64,000 nt of DNA. It comes from Paenibacillus barcinonensis. GTDB taxonomy: Bacteria > Bacillota > Bacilli > Paenibacillales > Paenibacillaceae. The first letter of the stretch is position 1. Each line of letters starts with the position of its first letter. Shown piece by piece: positions 32,272-41,617 of the stretch. The notes beneath the pieces are model-generated. The model saw nothing but the letters and a program-made list of their open reading frames with translations, was not told the DNA's origin and did not search any database. The DNA is taken from positions 54,274 through 118,273 of the forward strand of contig NZ_QJSW01000009.1 of NCBI RefSeq assembly GCF_003217495.1, written 5' to 3'. The translations under genes and the position numbers were made by a program.

Positions 32272-35201
32272 CCCAACGAACAACAATTCCAGCATCAGGT
32301 AAGGGCGAAACCGGAACGAAAACCAAAAGAGCACATATTATCTCCCACACACATTGGGACAGGGAATGGTATTTGCCGTATGAGAAGCATCATATGCGTC
32401 TGGTGAAGCTGGTGGATTCACTGCTGGATCAGCTTGATAAGAGACCGGATTACCATAGCTTTTATCTGGATGGACAGACCATTATCATTGAGGATTATCT
32501 TCAGGTTCGTCCCGAGCAGAAGCAGCGGCTGGAGAAGTATATTCGAAGCGGGCGTATCGTCATTGGTCCATGGTACATTTTGCAGGATGCGTTCCTGACA
32601 AGCGGCGAAGCCAATGTGCGTAATATGCAGGTAGGTCACCGCGATGCGAAGCGTTACGGTACTCCGGCGAAAATCGGTTATTTTCCCGACACCTTTGGTC
32701 TGGTAGGACAGACCCCGCAGTTGATGCTGCAATCCGGTATAGACAATGTGTTCTTTGGGCGAGGTGTCAAGCCTACCGGTTTTAATAACACGGTGTCGGA
32801 TGACGGGTACGAATCCAGCTATTCCGAGCTAATCTGGGAGGGGCCGGATGGCTCGAAGGTGCTAGGTGTGCTGTTTGCCAACTGGTATTCCAATGGCAAT
32901 GAGGTTCCGGCAGACAAAGCTGCGGCACAGGCATTTTGGGAAAAGAAACTGGCGGATGCCGAGAAGTACGCCTCCACTTCGGAATTGCTGTTTATGAACG
33001 GCTGTGATCATCAGCCGATCCAGCGAGACCTGCCACAAGCAATCCGCACAGCGGAGCAGCTGTTCCCTGAGGTAGAGTTTGTACACTCCAACTTTCCAGA
33101 ATATTTGCATGCCCTTAGAGCCTCGTGCACACAGGAGCTGTCTACGATCAGAGGTGAGCTGCGCAGCCAGCGGACGGATGGCTGGGGTACGCTGGTGAAT
33201 ACAGCTTCAGCCCGTGTATACCTGAAACAGATGAACCAGCATGGCCAGGTGCTGCTTGAGAAGGTAGCCGAACCACTCGCAGCGATTGCTCATCTGCTCG
33301 GCCATGCATATCCACATGATCAGCTGACGTATGCATGGAAAACGCTGATGCAGAATCATCCGCACGACAGCATTTGTGGGTGCAGTGTGGATGAAGTGCA
33401 TCGCGAGATGGTCACCCGTTTCGAGAAAAGCCGTCATACAGCGGAAGCGATGATTGAGGAAAGTACGGGACAAATAACGAGTGTAGTGGACACGTCCATT
33501 TTCGATTCATATGGCGAAGAAGTGCGTCCATTAGTCGTATTTAATACAACAGGCTGGGAACGAAGCGGGATAGTGCACCTTGAATTGGATGCCGCGCGTC
33601 TGTATTTCCGTGAAGGCTTCTCGCTGGAAGAGATGGCCGAGCGTATGACCCGCGTTGATCTGTCTGGACGAGTGCTGGTGGATGATTCAGGGGAGCAGGT
33701 GTCCTGCACCGTAGAGGACCTGGGTCTGCAATTTGGATACGACCTGCCGGATAATCGCTTTCGTCAGCCTTACAGCTGTCGCCGGGTCAGAGTCACCTTC
33801 GAGGCTCAGCGTGTGCCTGCACTGGGCTGGAAGGCATATGCCTGGGTTCCACTTGCAGCACTCACGGATGTGACCCTCTCGGACGAAGCAGCAGCCAGTC
33901 CCCCTGAAGTGTCCGCTGTGAAGAACAACGGAGTGAACCAAGGATATAATCATGCAGATCCTATACAATCATACAGGGAGCCTGAGAATTCTCTGGTGTT
34001 AACCGGCGAACGTGGCATGGAAAATAAATATTTGCGTGTGCAGATTGCGGACAATGGCTCATTCACGGTCACCGACAAACAAACAGGCCGGATGTACAGT
34101 GATCTTGGTATGTATGAGAATGTTGGTGATATCGGCAATGAATACATGTTCAAACAGCCGCAGCATGATACGGCAAGGACCACCAAAGAGCTGAAGGCGG
34201 CTATCCGGCTCCTGCAAAGCAATGACTATGTGGTTTCATTCGAGATCATTCATCATTGGTCTATTCCGATCTCGGCGGATGAACAGCTGGATCGGGAGCA
34301 GCGTGAACTGGTCTATTATCCACATCGTCAGGCCCGGCGTTCACAGGAACTGGTGACAATGCGCATACGGACGGTCGTTTCGTTAAGCTACAGCGGCAGA
34401 GGGGTGGAGGTCGAATCATCATTTGATAACAAGGCCAGAGATCATCGAGTTCGAATGTTGTTCCCGACCGATCTGCAAACTGATGTGCATTATGCAGACT
34501 CCATGTTTGAAATTGCCAGACGGGATAACGCACCTGCACCCGAGTGGCAGAATCCGAGTAATACACAGCATCAGCAAAGCTTCGTTGATGTATGTGAGGA
34601 CAAGGCTGGACTCGTTATTGCCAATCGCGGTCTGAATGAATATGAAGTGCTTCAGGATGGACGCAATACCATTGCGGTTACGCTGCTTCGTGCCGTAGGC
34701 GAGCTTGGGGATTGGGGGCTGTTTCCAACCCCGGAAGCACAATGTCTTGGAGCGCATACGTTCCACATGCAGGTGATTCCCCATGATGGCCATGGAAGCA
34801 GGTCAGGTGCATACAAGGAGGCTTACCAATTCCAGGTGCCATGGACGCTGGTACAAACGGAAGCACACCCTGGATATCTTCCTCCTGTCAGCACACTGCT
34901 CGCTTGGAAAGGGGAAGACGTTGCTTTTTCTTCCTTAAAAGTTAACGAAGATTCGGGTGATCTCATGCTGCGCTGGTTTAATATGGGCACTGGACAAACA
35001 GCCATAAAGCTGGCTGCAACACAGTCTAATCCTAAAAAGTTTACCGCAGCCTATCAGAGCAACATTCTGGAGGAAGAGGGAGAACAGCATCAGCCGTGTT
35101 CATATGAAAAAAATCCGTCTCCGTTATCTTTTGCAAGTGAGGGGTGGAGCATACCCGTATCAGCCTGTGAGATTGTAACGGCGGGTTTGCGCCAAGCGTA
35201 A
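32268..35201 (+). CDS. Alpha-mannosidase, GH38 (second copy, MngB-like)
   Basis: The 977-residue product begins its catalytic domain almost at once, with zinc ligands H29 and D31 in HTHWDREWY and nucleophile D141 in YFPDTFGL. This layout resembles MngB and the pneumococcal GH38 rather than the first GH38 copy. Helical and beta domains follow. There is no signal peptide. It overlaps the previous stop by ATGA and is the last gene of the cluster. The two GH38 enzymes probably differ in the linkages they cut (alpha-1,2/1,3 versus alpha-1,6), but sequence does not say which does what. Confidence 0.92.
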   Translation: MTQRTTIPASGKGETGTKTKRAHIISHTHWDREWYLPYEKHHMRLVKLVDSLLDQLDKRPDYHSFYLDGQTIIIEDYLQVRPEQKQRLEKYIRSGRIVIGPWYILQDAFLTSGEANVRNMQVGHRDAKRYGTPAKIGYFPDTFGLVGQTPQLMLQSGIDNVFFGRGVKPTGFNNTVSDDGYESSYSELIWEGPDGSKVLGVLFANWYSNGNEVPADKAAAQAFWEKKLADAEKYASTSELLFMNGCDHQPIQRDLPQAIRTAEQLFPEVEFVHSNFPEYLHALRASCTQELSTIRGELRSQRTDGWGTLVNTASARVYLKQMNQHGQVLLEKVAEPLAAIAHLLGHAYPHDQLTYAWKTLMQNHPHDSICGCSVDEVHREMVTRFEKSRHTAEAMIEESTGQITSVVDTSIFDSYGEEVRPLVVFNTTGWERSGIVHLELDAARLYFREGFSLEEMAERMTRVDLSGRVLVDDSGEQVSCTVEDLGLQFGYDLPDNRFRQPYSCRRVRVTFEAQRVPALGWKAYAWVPLAALTDVTLSDEAAASPPEVSAVKNNGVNQGYNHADPIQSYREPENSLVLTGERGMENKYLRVQIADNGSFTVTDKQTGRMYSDLGMYENVGDIGNEYMFKQPQHDTARTTKELKAAIRLLQSNDYVVSFEIIHHWSIPISADEQLDREQRELVYYPHRQARRSQELVTMRIRTVVSLSYSGRGVEVESSFDNKARDHRVRMLFPTDLQTDVHYADSMFEIARRDNAPAPEWQNPSNTQHQQSFVDVCEDKAGLVIANRGLNEYEVLQDGRNTIAVTLLRAVGELGDWGLFPTPEAQCLGAHTFHMQVIPHDGHGSRSGAYKEAYQFQVPWTLVQTEAHPGYLPPVSTLLAWKGEDVAFSSLKVNEDSGDLMLRWFNMGTGQTAIKLAATQSNPKKFTAAYQSNILEEEGEQHQPCSYEKNPSPLSFASEGWSIPVSACEIVTAGLRQA

Positions 35202-35230
35202 GGCTTCGTTTAATTTTACAGCTGTATCAG

Positions 35231-35279
35231 TTGAGTTATTGGTGGCTTTTCTATAGAATGAACAGTATTAAACCACCAA
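35231..35279 (+). promoter_or_regulatory. Possible dnaI promoter with a flanking inverted repeat
   Basis: TTGAGT (35231-35236) and TATAGA (35252-35257) are separated by only 15 bp, so the promoter is weak or misread. TTGGTGG (35239-35245) and CCACCAA (35273-35279) form a perfect inverted repeat around the -10 box and could be an operator or a leader hairpin. I see no intrinsic terminator between the mannosidase and dnaI. Confidence 0.35.
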
Positions 35280-35294
35280 AGGGGGCTTGAAGCC

Positions 35295-36245
35295 ATGGAA
35301 TCCTTGGGAGGACTGCTTCAGCAGCTGAACCCTTCCTTTCGTGAGCAGTCGCGGCGAATAATGGCGGATTTGCTGGAGGACCCGTATGTGCGCGAGTTCC
35401 GCGCAGGTCATCCCGAACTGAAAGATGCACAGCTCATGCCTGATCTGAGCAAGCTTTATCAGTATGCCAAAGATTCGAAGAACTGCGCGAATTGTCCTGG
35501 ATTGGACAACTGTCCCAACGATTTTCAGGGTCATTTTTGCAAACTGGAAGTAGAGAACTTCAACGGTAAACCCGAAATTATAGATATCAAGGCACCTTGC
35601 TCCAAGCAGATTGCCCGTCAGAACGAGCATATGATCAAGCAGCGGATTCGCAGCTTCTATGTGGACGAACGCGCGTTAAGTGCGGGATATAATGATGTGG
35701 AGATTATGGGTAAGGATCGCCTGCGTGCACCAGCGGTGAACCGTGTGCTGCGTTACATCAGTGAAACGAAGGCGAATGGACTTTCAACGCAGGGGCTATA
35801 TCTGGAAGGCTCTTTTGGAACCGGCAAAACGTTTCTGATGTGTTACCTGCTGCACGAGCTCGCGGTTGCGGGACATACGGGTGTCATCATCTATATGCCT
35901 GATTTTGTCGAGGATTTGAAGTCCATGATCAGCGAGGGACAGAAGCTGAAGGAAATGACGGATATTCTGAAAAGCTGTGATCTGCTCATCTTTGATGATA
36001 TCGGTGCCGAGAACCTCAATCCGTGGGTGCGGGATCATGTTATGGGCTCCATTCTGAACTACAGAATGAATCGCAAGCCAACCTTTTACACGTCCAACTA
36101 CAATCTGGAGGGGCTTGAGAAACATCTGAGCTTCACCAATCGGGATGGGGAGGAAACGAATAAAGGTCAGCGACTGATGGACCGGATTCGTCCATTTGTA
36201 GATGTTATTCAGGTGCGGGGCGAGAACCAGCGAGGCAAAGGCTGA
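35295..36245 (+). CDS. dnaI: Primosomal protein DnaI (helicase loader)
   Basis: AAA+ ATPase that, with DnaB and DnaD, loads the replicative helicase. The 316-residue product has the N-terminal cysteine-rich, zinc-binding region that contacts the helicase (CANCPGLDNCPN near 54-65, with further Cys), then the AAA+ domain with Walker A GSFGTGKT and Walker B LLIFDDIGAE. The ribosome site is GGGGG about 10 nt upstream. It is separated from dnaB by 20.6 kb, and it ends at a strong terminator, so it is the last gene of its transcript. Confidence 0.93.
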   Translation: MESLGGLLQQLNPSFREQSRRIMADLLEDPYVREFRAGHPELKDAQLMPDLSKLYQYAKDSKNCANCPGLDNCPNDFQGHFCKLEVENFNGKPEIIDIKAPCSKQIARQNEHMIKQRIRSFYVDERALSAGYNDVEIMGKDRLRAPAVNRVLRYISETKANGLSTQGLYLEGSFGTGKTFLMCYLLHELAVAGHTGVIIYMPDFVEDLKSMISEGQKLKEMTDILKSCDLLIFDDIGAENLNPWVRDHVMGSILNYRMNRKPTFYTSNYNLEGLEKHLSFTNRDGEETNKGQRLMDRIRPFVDVIQVRGENQRGKG

Positions 36246-36276
36246 GCGGGTTGGACAAAAATAGCTGTGCACTCAA

Positions 36277-36315
36277 AAAAGCCTGGCTTTCGCTATATGC
36301 GAAAACCGGGCTTTT
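36277..36315. terminator. Strong bidirectional terminator after dnaI
   Basis: AAAAGCCTGG (36277-36286) pairs with CCGGGCTTTT (36306-36315), continued by TTTCGC/GCGAAA around a short loop. A and T tracts on both sides let it work for dnaI and for the convergent 51-residue gene. Confidence 0.85.
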
Positions 36316-36348
36316 CTGCTTTCGGTTGCCTGAATTGCGCTGTACATC

Positions 36349-36504
36349 CTATTCGGTCAGAAATTTGAAAATGACCATACCAAAGAAGATGACAGTCATC
36401 AGACCACCCATGCCGACAACGCCCATAATCAGATCGAATAGATCGTTGCGGGGCTCCTCGTTCACATGCTCACGTGGGTCGGTCATCCGAATATTAGCGT
36501 CCAT
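36349..36504 (-). CDS. Small single-helix membrane protein (51 aa)
   Basis: A 51-codon frame starts at ATG 36504 behind a perfect AAGGAGG site. The first 22 residues are charged (TDPREHVNEEPRND). One hydrophobic helix (about 24-47, rich in Gly and Met) follows, then a short FLTE tail, giving a bitopic membrane peptide. I do not recognise the family. It shares the terminator with dnaI and lies divergent from trxA. Confidence 0.7.
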   Translation of the reverse strand: MDANIRMTDPREHVNEEPRNDLFDLIMGVVGMGGLMTVIFFGMVIFKFLTE

Positions 36505-36674
36505 CGTATTGCCTCCTTATGAGGATTGACAGCTTGGCCCTGTAAACAGGACTGCAACCCGGAGTAATTTTAGTATACTTGGAAAAGAAAGCGTTTGTAA
36601 AGATTTTGAAAAAGGCGTGTTACACCTGTAATTGTGAAGATTTCATGTTGGGAAGATGAACATTAGTCGTTCAT

Positions 36675-36704
36675 TTCACAAGTTTAACGCACATGTGTTA
36701 TACT
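36675..36704 (+). promoter_or_regulatory. Promoter of trxA
   Basis: TTCACA at 36675-36680, an 18-bp spacer and TATACT at 36699-36704, giving a leader of about 60 nt. Confidence 0.55.
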
Positions 36705-36770
36705 GGAAGTGTCGTTCACGACGTTACAGGTTAAAATAAAACCGTAAGTATATATAAGGAGGACAATTTC

Positions 36771-37088
36771 ATGGCTATTGTTAATGTATCCGATCAATCC
36801 TTTAACACGGAAGTCGAAGGAGAAGGAACGGTTCTGGTTGATTTCTGGGCGCCTTGGTGTGGTCCTTGCAAAATGCTCGCACCTATTCTGGAAGAGCTGT
36901 CTGCAGAAGTTGGTGATTCCGTTAAAATTGCGAAAGTCAACGTAGATGAAAATCCGGAATCTGCTTCCCGCTTCGGCGTAATGAGCATTCCAACGTTGAT
37001 CTTCTTCAAAGATGGTCAACCAGTAGATAAAGTGGTTGGTCTGAACTCGAAGGATGCGCTCAAAGGCATTATCGAAAAACATCAATAA
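36771..37088 (+). CDS. trxA: Thioredoxin
   Basis: Small disulfide reductase of the cytoplasm. The 105-residue product has the full thioredoxin fold with active site WCGPC (C30, C33) in FWAPWCGPCK and the cis-proline loop in MSIPTLIFF. The ribosome site is AAGGAGG. It has its own promoter and terminator, so it is a single-gene unit. It precedes uvrC, as in several Firmicutes. Confidence 0.96.
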   Translation: MAIVNVSDQSFNTEVEGEGTVLVDFWAPWCGPCKMLAPILEELSAEVGDSVKIAKVNVDENPESASRFGVMSIPTLIFFKDGQPVDKVVGLNSKDALKGIIEKHQ

Positions 37089-37136
37089 ACATTAATCAGT
37101 TATCAACAAGCACCCATCAGGTGTAGGCTGACACAT

Positions 37137-37167
37137 CGCCTCCGGTTTACAATACCGGGGGCGTTTT
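37137..37167 (+). terminator. Intrinsic terminator of trxA
   Basis: CGCC.CCGGT (37137-37146) pairs with ACCGG.GGCG (37154-37163) around a 7-nt loop, followed by TTTT. Confidence 0.8.
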
Positions 37168-37249
37168 GCGTCGAATAGCAGTATGCAGGACAATATAAGT
37201 AATGTAGTATGATATAAAATTATACAAATGATTATGAAATGAAACTGGA

Positions 37250-37351
37250 AATTTACATGATTAACGGAGAGGACAGAAAGGAGCTGGAGAAGCGGAGCTA
37301 AAAGCTTTCTGAAAGGAAGCTATATCGGAAGCTCATTCTGTCATCGGAGTG
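37250..37351 (+). ncRNA. Structured leader element, family 1, copy A (upstream of uvrC)
   Basis: About 100 nt that match 55224-55330 upstream of the DEAD-box helicase gene. The shared layout is GACAGAA (37272-37278) pairing with TTCTGTC (37336-37342), inside it GAGCT (37281-37285) with AGCTC (37330-37334), and an apical hairpin AGCTTTC...GAAGCT (37303-37321). A conserved ATCGGAAG runs into the closing arms and an ATCGGAGTG tail ends the match. In copy B both outer helices carry compensating changes. It lies 53 bp before the uvrC start. Function unknown; attenuator, riboswitch or mobile palindromic element are all possible. Confidence 0.55.
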
Positions 37352-37403
37352 GAACATGTAAGGTGAAGGCTTCATTTTTTCGGAAGGGAGGACCCACCGA
37401 ATT

Positions 37404-39509
37404 ATGGACCCATATATGCAGAGGTTAGAAGAGCAGGAGCAGGCATTGGAGCAGATTCGTCACAAGCTCGCACTGCTGCCGGATATGCCGGGCTGTTACC
37501 TGATGAAGAACAGCGAAGGTACGATCATTTACGTTGGTAAAGCTAAAGTGCTCAAAAACCGTGTACGCTCTTATTTTATTGGCAGCCATAACGGAAAAAC
37601 GCAGCGCCTTGTTTCCGAAATTCGTGATTTCGAGTACATCGTGACAGGCAGCAATATGGAAGCACTCATTCTGGAATGCAACCTGATCAAGAAGCATATG
37701 CCGCGTTATAACGTGCTGCTCAAAGACGACAAGACCTTTCCCTATCTCAAAATCACAAATGAAAAGCATCCGCGGCTCGAAGTCACCCGCCGTGTGCTGA
37801 AAGATAAAGCCAAATACTTCGGTCCTTACCCCAATTCGTATGCGGCACATCAAACAAAAAAATTGCTCGACCGCATGTATCCGCTGCGCAAATGTGGTGT
37901 GATGCCGAAGGAAGTTTGCCTGTATTACCACATGGGCCAGTGTCTGGCTCCTTGCGTGAAGGAGATTGGCAAAGAGCAGTATGATGAGATCTCACAGGAG
38001 ATCGGATCATTCCTGAGCGGCGGACATGAAGAGATCAAAAAGGATTTGCAGCGTAAAATGCAGGAGGCTGCCGAAGATTTGTACTTCGAACGTGCCAAAG
38101 AGCTGCGTGATCAGGTAATTGCGATTGATGCAATTATGGAAAAACAGAAAATTACAATGGCGGATGCCAGAGACCGCGACGTCTTTGGATTTGCAATTGA
38201 TAAGGGCTGGATGTGTGTCCAGATTCTATATATGCGTCAGGGAAAAATGATTGAACGTCACGTATCCACCTTCCCGTTTTACGGTGAAGCCTACAGCGAT
38301 TTCATGTCCTATGTTACACAGTATTATAGTGACAACCCGGCCTTGCCGCAGGAGATTTTGCTGCCAGAGATGCCGAAGGAGCTTCTCATTGGCGAGCATG
38401 TTACCGATGAGGCACATTTGCACGATATTCATGAACCTGAGCATGGGCAGGCTGCGGTAACAACCGAATCCACGCAGGAGGAAGAGCCGTTAGAAGCCGA
38501 TCCTGCAGTGGTGATTGAGCCGCTCGTTGCCGAAACTCGGGCGGCCTACGAGGCGAGTACGGCAGAGGCAGCAAAGAGTGATGCTGCCGATGAGCGGCAT
38601 ACCGAAGCCGAAACCGAAGCCGCTAATGCCAAGCTGCCATCCGAGCAGGAGGACCCGTCCCAGATGGCGGCTGCCCTTCAGGAATGGCTGGAGATTAAGG
38701 TGTACATTCCGCAGCGCGGGTTGAAACGCCAGATGATTACGATGGCGCTCGACAATGCGCGAGTTGCGCTTGAAGAGAAATTCCGTCTGATTGAGCGCAA
38801 CGAGGAGCGTACCTCGAAAGCATCCGAAGGTTTGGGACGCTGGATCGGTCTGGAGCAGCTACGCCGAATTGAAGCATTTGATAACTCGAACATTCAGGGA
38901 ACCAACCCGGTGTCGGCCATGATTGTATTTACGGATGGCAAGCCGGACAAGAAGGAATATCGTAAGTATAAAGTGCGTTCTGTTGAAGGCCCGGATGATT
39001 ATGAAACGATGAGGGAAGTCATTCGCCGCCGCTATGAGCGGGTGCTCAAGGAGAACCTGACCCAGCCTGATCTCATTGTGGTCGATGGGGGTAAAGGGCA
39101 AATTTCGGCCGCAGTGGATGTGCTTGAAAACGAGCTGGGATTGTTTATTCCAGTCTGCGGATTGGTGAAGGATGCCAAACACAAAACGTCTCAGCTGATG
39201 ATTGGCAACCCACCAGAGGTTATCGCCTTGCCTCGGGATAGCCAGGAGTTCTATCTGCTGCAGCGGATTCAGGAGGAGGTTCACCGGTTTGCCATTTCGT
39301 TTCACCGCGAGCAGCGTGGCAAATCTATGGTTACGTCCAGGCTGGATGCCATTCCAGGCATTGGAGAGAAGCGGCGTAAGTTGCTGCTGAAGCACTTTGG
39401 CTCGTTACGCAAAATTAAAGAGGCCAGCGTCGAAGACTTCCGGCCTCTATCTATTGGTGACAAGCTGGCAAATCAGATTATTGCAGCACTTCGTGATGAG
39501 GAGTCGTAA
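37404..39509 (+). CDS. uvrC: Excinuclease ABC subunit C (UvrC) with an acidic insertion
   Basis: Makes both incisions in nucleotide-excision repair with UvrA and UvrB. The 701-residue product has the GIY-YIG nuclease (about 25-105; PGCYLMKN...IIYVGKA), a Cys cluster, the UVR motif (about 215-248), the RNase-H-like nuclease ([10 protein letters not shown] near 490) and C-terminal helix-hairpin-helix motifs ([12 protein letters not shown]). Usual length is about 590-620. The extra 80-90 residues form a low-complexity Ala/Glu-rich stretch at about 331-421, between domains. GGGAGG precedes ATG. The end overlaps the convergent protease gene by 32 bp. Confidence 0.94.
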   Translation: MDPYMQRLEEQEQALEQIRHKLALLPDMPGCYLMKNSEGTIIYVGKAKVLKNRVRSYFIGSHNGKTQRLVSEIRDFEYIVTGSNMEALILECNLIKKHMPRYNVLLKDDKTFPYLKITNEKHPRLEVTRRVLKDKAKYFGPYPNSYAAHQTKKLLDRMYPLRKCGVMPKEVCLYYHMGQCLAPCVKEIGKEQYDEISQEIGSFLSGGHEEIKKDLQRKMQEAAEDLYFERAKELRDQVIAIDAIMEKQKITMADARDRDVFGFAIDKGWMCVQILYMRQGKMIERHVSTFPFYGEAYSDFMSYVTQYYSDNPALPQEILLPEMPKELLIGEHVTDEAHLHDIHEPEHGQAAVTTESTQEEEPLEADPAVVIEPLVAETRAAYEASTAEAAKSDAADERHTEAETEAANAKLPSEQEDPSQMAAALQEWLEIKVYIPQRGLKRQMITMALDNARVALEEKFRLIERNEERTSKASEGLGRWIGLEQLRRIEAFDNSNIQGTNPVSAMIVFTDGKPDKKEYRKYKVRSVEGPDDYETMREVIRRRYERVLKENLTQPDLIVVDGGKGQISAAVDVLENELGLFIPVCGLVKDAKHKTSQLMIGNPPEVIALPRDSQEFYLLQRIQEEVHRFAISFHREQRGKSMVTSRLDAIPGIGEKRRKLLLKHFGSLRKIKEASVEDFRPLSIGDKLANQIIAALRDEES

Positions 39510-41175
39510 CATACGGCTTCTCTTTTTGTTTGGGATTGAAACGATAGATCACATATCCTACGATGGCTGGAAGTATGATCCAGAAGAGGCCAGCACCCAT
39601 GTTTAGTGCATCTCCCATGAAAATCAGGCTAAGTCCCATCAACAGACTATCGAAGATAACGTGAGCGAACACAACTGCAATGAACCCGTGACGCAGCATA
39701 ATCAGGCTGAACAGCAAGCCGATAACGGTCAGCTCGATCGGGCGTGTCATGACAGGGTAGATCGGGTACAGCGTATGTCCCAGTGCCCATATAATCGTAG
39801 GAATCAAGCAGGCGATAAACGTGTTGCGCACCACCTTTTGCATCATACGTATTCCGAACAAGCGATATACCGCCTCTTCACCGATACCGGCCATCCAGGC
39901 CATAATCGGGAAAATCCAGGCATACGTCATGTTATAGGTCGATTGATCGGCCGATGTTGTGGACCACGTGCCTATGCTTCGCTCCAGAATAAAGAACAGC
40001 ACCGATTGTACACCCAGTAGAATGAAAGCCCACAGATACCCGGTATACATGCTATGGAGCACATATTTGCCATAACCCTGCTCTTTGGCGCGTGGCCACG
40101 GATTTAAGCCGATTTTACGCCACATACCATCCCCTGCCACAAGGGACATATAGATGGTAGCACTCATTACGATTGTAACCCCTGTTTGAATGAGCAGGAG
40201 GAATGCCAGCATGAAATTGGAAAGTCCCTGTGCCTGAAGCAGCGGCAGCATGTTCAGTGTACCGATCACTGAAGCTGCGAAGTACACCAGTGACAGCACG
40301 ATCCCTCGTTTGAACGAGGTGTTCGCACGAGCCAGAATGCTGTAGATGATGGCAAGCACCCCGAGCACAAACGTCAGAAATGCGTAACCACCATAGGTTA
40401 ACCAGTTCGCCAGTTTGGTCTGGTCCTTCACATAACTCGTATGTGTCTTCGGCACCGAGAATCCGGGATCGAAGGAACGCACGGCACCATTTTCAAATGT
40501 AAATTTCAGCTCCAGCCTGGAATCTCCGATGGTTTTAGTCGTATCTGTGTACTTCAGACCGGGTTCACCATCGCGTGTATCCAGCTGAAGCGCGGGCACA
40601 TTATAACCGAAATCTTTCAGGATTCCAGCGGCTAACGTTTCCTTCTCGTTCAAAGGCATATGGCCTTCTGCCGCCGATTCAGAGGTGCTCGGTAGGCCCT
40701 GCTCTTGTTGGGATTCAACGGCTGTATACAGGGAGGAAGGCAGCACATGCTTGAATGCGACAACCTTACCTGTTTTCATATGTACGTCAACGTTAAGGTA
40801 CCCGCCTTTGTCCTGATCCGGCAGGCGCACGCGATACACATCATAAGGATATTCTTTTTCCCACTGCTTGTTGTAGGTGTCGAGCTGCTTGGTTTTCGCC
40901 ATGTATCCATATATATCAGAATGGGTCTGATAGGTTACAAGAGGTTTATTGGCGTTGCTTGGGAGCGTATAGTCATCCACCGAAGCTGCGAATGATCGTG
41001 CCGACTGCACTGCTTGCTCCTTACTGATGTAGGCTGTAGATGATATTTCTGTCGTTTGGGATGAAGTTGCAGGAAAGATCTGAAAGACAAAAAATAAAAT
41101 CAGGCCAATCACCGCAAGCAACCCCAAACGCATAAAGTTAGCCTTAGACTGCAAAGGCTGCCCTAAGGGATTCAT
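39478..41175 (-). CDS. CPBP-family intramembrane metalloprotease
   Basis: The 565-residue membrane protein has a first helix at about 16-32, a long extracellular region (about 40-260), then about eight helices. The C-terminal CPBP (Abi/CAAX-protease-like) domain shows EEAVYR, then WALGH, then FAHVIFDSL, the expected glutamate and histidine metal ligands. ATG 41175 is set by AAAGGAGG about 11 nt upstream; the open frame continues further but without a ribosome site. The 3' end shares 32 bp with uvrC. Family members process membrane or signal proteins; its target is unknown. Confidence 0.82.
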   Translation of the reverse strand: MNPLGQPLQSKANFMRLGLLAVIGLILFFVFQIFPATSSQTTEISSTAYISKEQAVQSARSFAASVDDYTLPSNANKPLVTYQTHSDIYGYMAKTKQLDTYNKQWEKEYPYDVYRVRLPDQDKGGYLNVDVHMKTGKVVAFKHVLPSSLYTAVESQQEQGLPSTSESAAEGHMPLNEKETLAAGILKDFGYNVPALQLDTRDGEPGLKYTDTTKTIGDSRLELKFTFENGAVRSFDPGFSVPKTHTSYVKDQTKLANWLTYGGYAFLTFVLGVLAIIYSILARANTSFKRGIVLSLVYFAASVIGTLNMLPLLQAQGLSNFMLAFLLLIQTGVTIVMSATIYMSLVAGDGMWRKIGLNPWPRAKEQGYGKYVLHSMYTGYLWAFILLGVQSVLFFILERSIGTWSTTSADQSTYNMTYAWIFPIMAWMAGIGEEAVYRLFGIRMMQKVVRNTFIACLIPTIIWALGHTLYPIYPVMTRPIELTVIGLLFSLIMLRHGFIAVVFAHVIFDSLLMGLSLIFMGDALNMGAGLFWIILPAIVGYVIYRFNPKQKEKPYVTTPHHEVLQ

Positions 41176-41376
41176 AAAAGCAAGTTCCTCCTTTATCCAA
41201 TTCCATATTAATGTAAAGATAGCACAGGGGACGTGCTCAATGCCAATGACGTAACGAAAACGGGTGCAAAACTTTGAAAATGAATGAAAATGATCGAAAC
41301 ACTTTGATTCAGCTGTCCCGATATGCATGTTTTTGCCGTTTTGGTCAAATTCGATGTTATTTACACAAAAATCGTT

Positions 41377-41405
41377 TTGTCTGCATGGACCGTAGCGCGT
41401 ATAAT
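41377..41405 (+). promoter_or_regulatory. Promoter of ktrB in the 442-bp protease-ktrB gap
   Basis: TTGTCT at 41377-41382, a 17-bp spacer and a perfect TATAAT at 41400-41405. The leader would be about 205 nt long. I looked for a c-di-AMP (ydaO-type) riboswitch, common at ktr genes, and did not find its signature. The remainder of the gap is AT-rich. Confidence 0.7.
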
Positions 41406-41617
41406 TTTGAAGCAATATGGAATCATTCGCATGTCTCGGGTCAAACAAGGGAACGAATAGAACAATACAGAATGAATTGTATCATCTGGAACGAACGGGA
41501 TATACAGATGATATGTACCAATTCAAATGATATGTTGCTCGTTTATCATTCATACATGTGCTTCAGCGAATGGAGTTCTATTTATTTTTCATTTAAGCAG
41601 AGGTGGTTGATACTGAA

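Noticed and set aside
41406..41617. c-di-AMP riboswitch in the long ktrB leader
   Set aside because: Expected from Bacillus ktr genes, but I could not find the conserved ydaO-type segments or a terminator. The leader is simply long and AT-rich.
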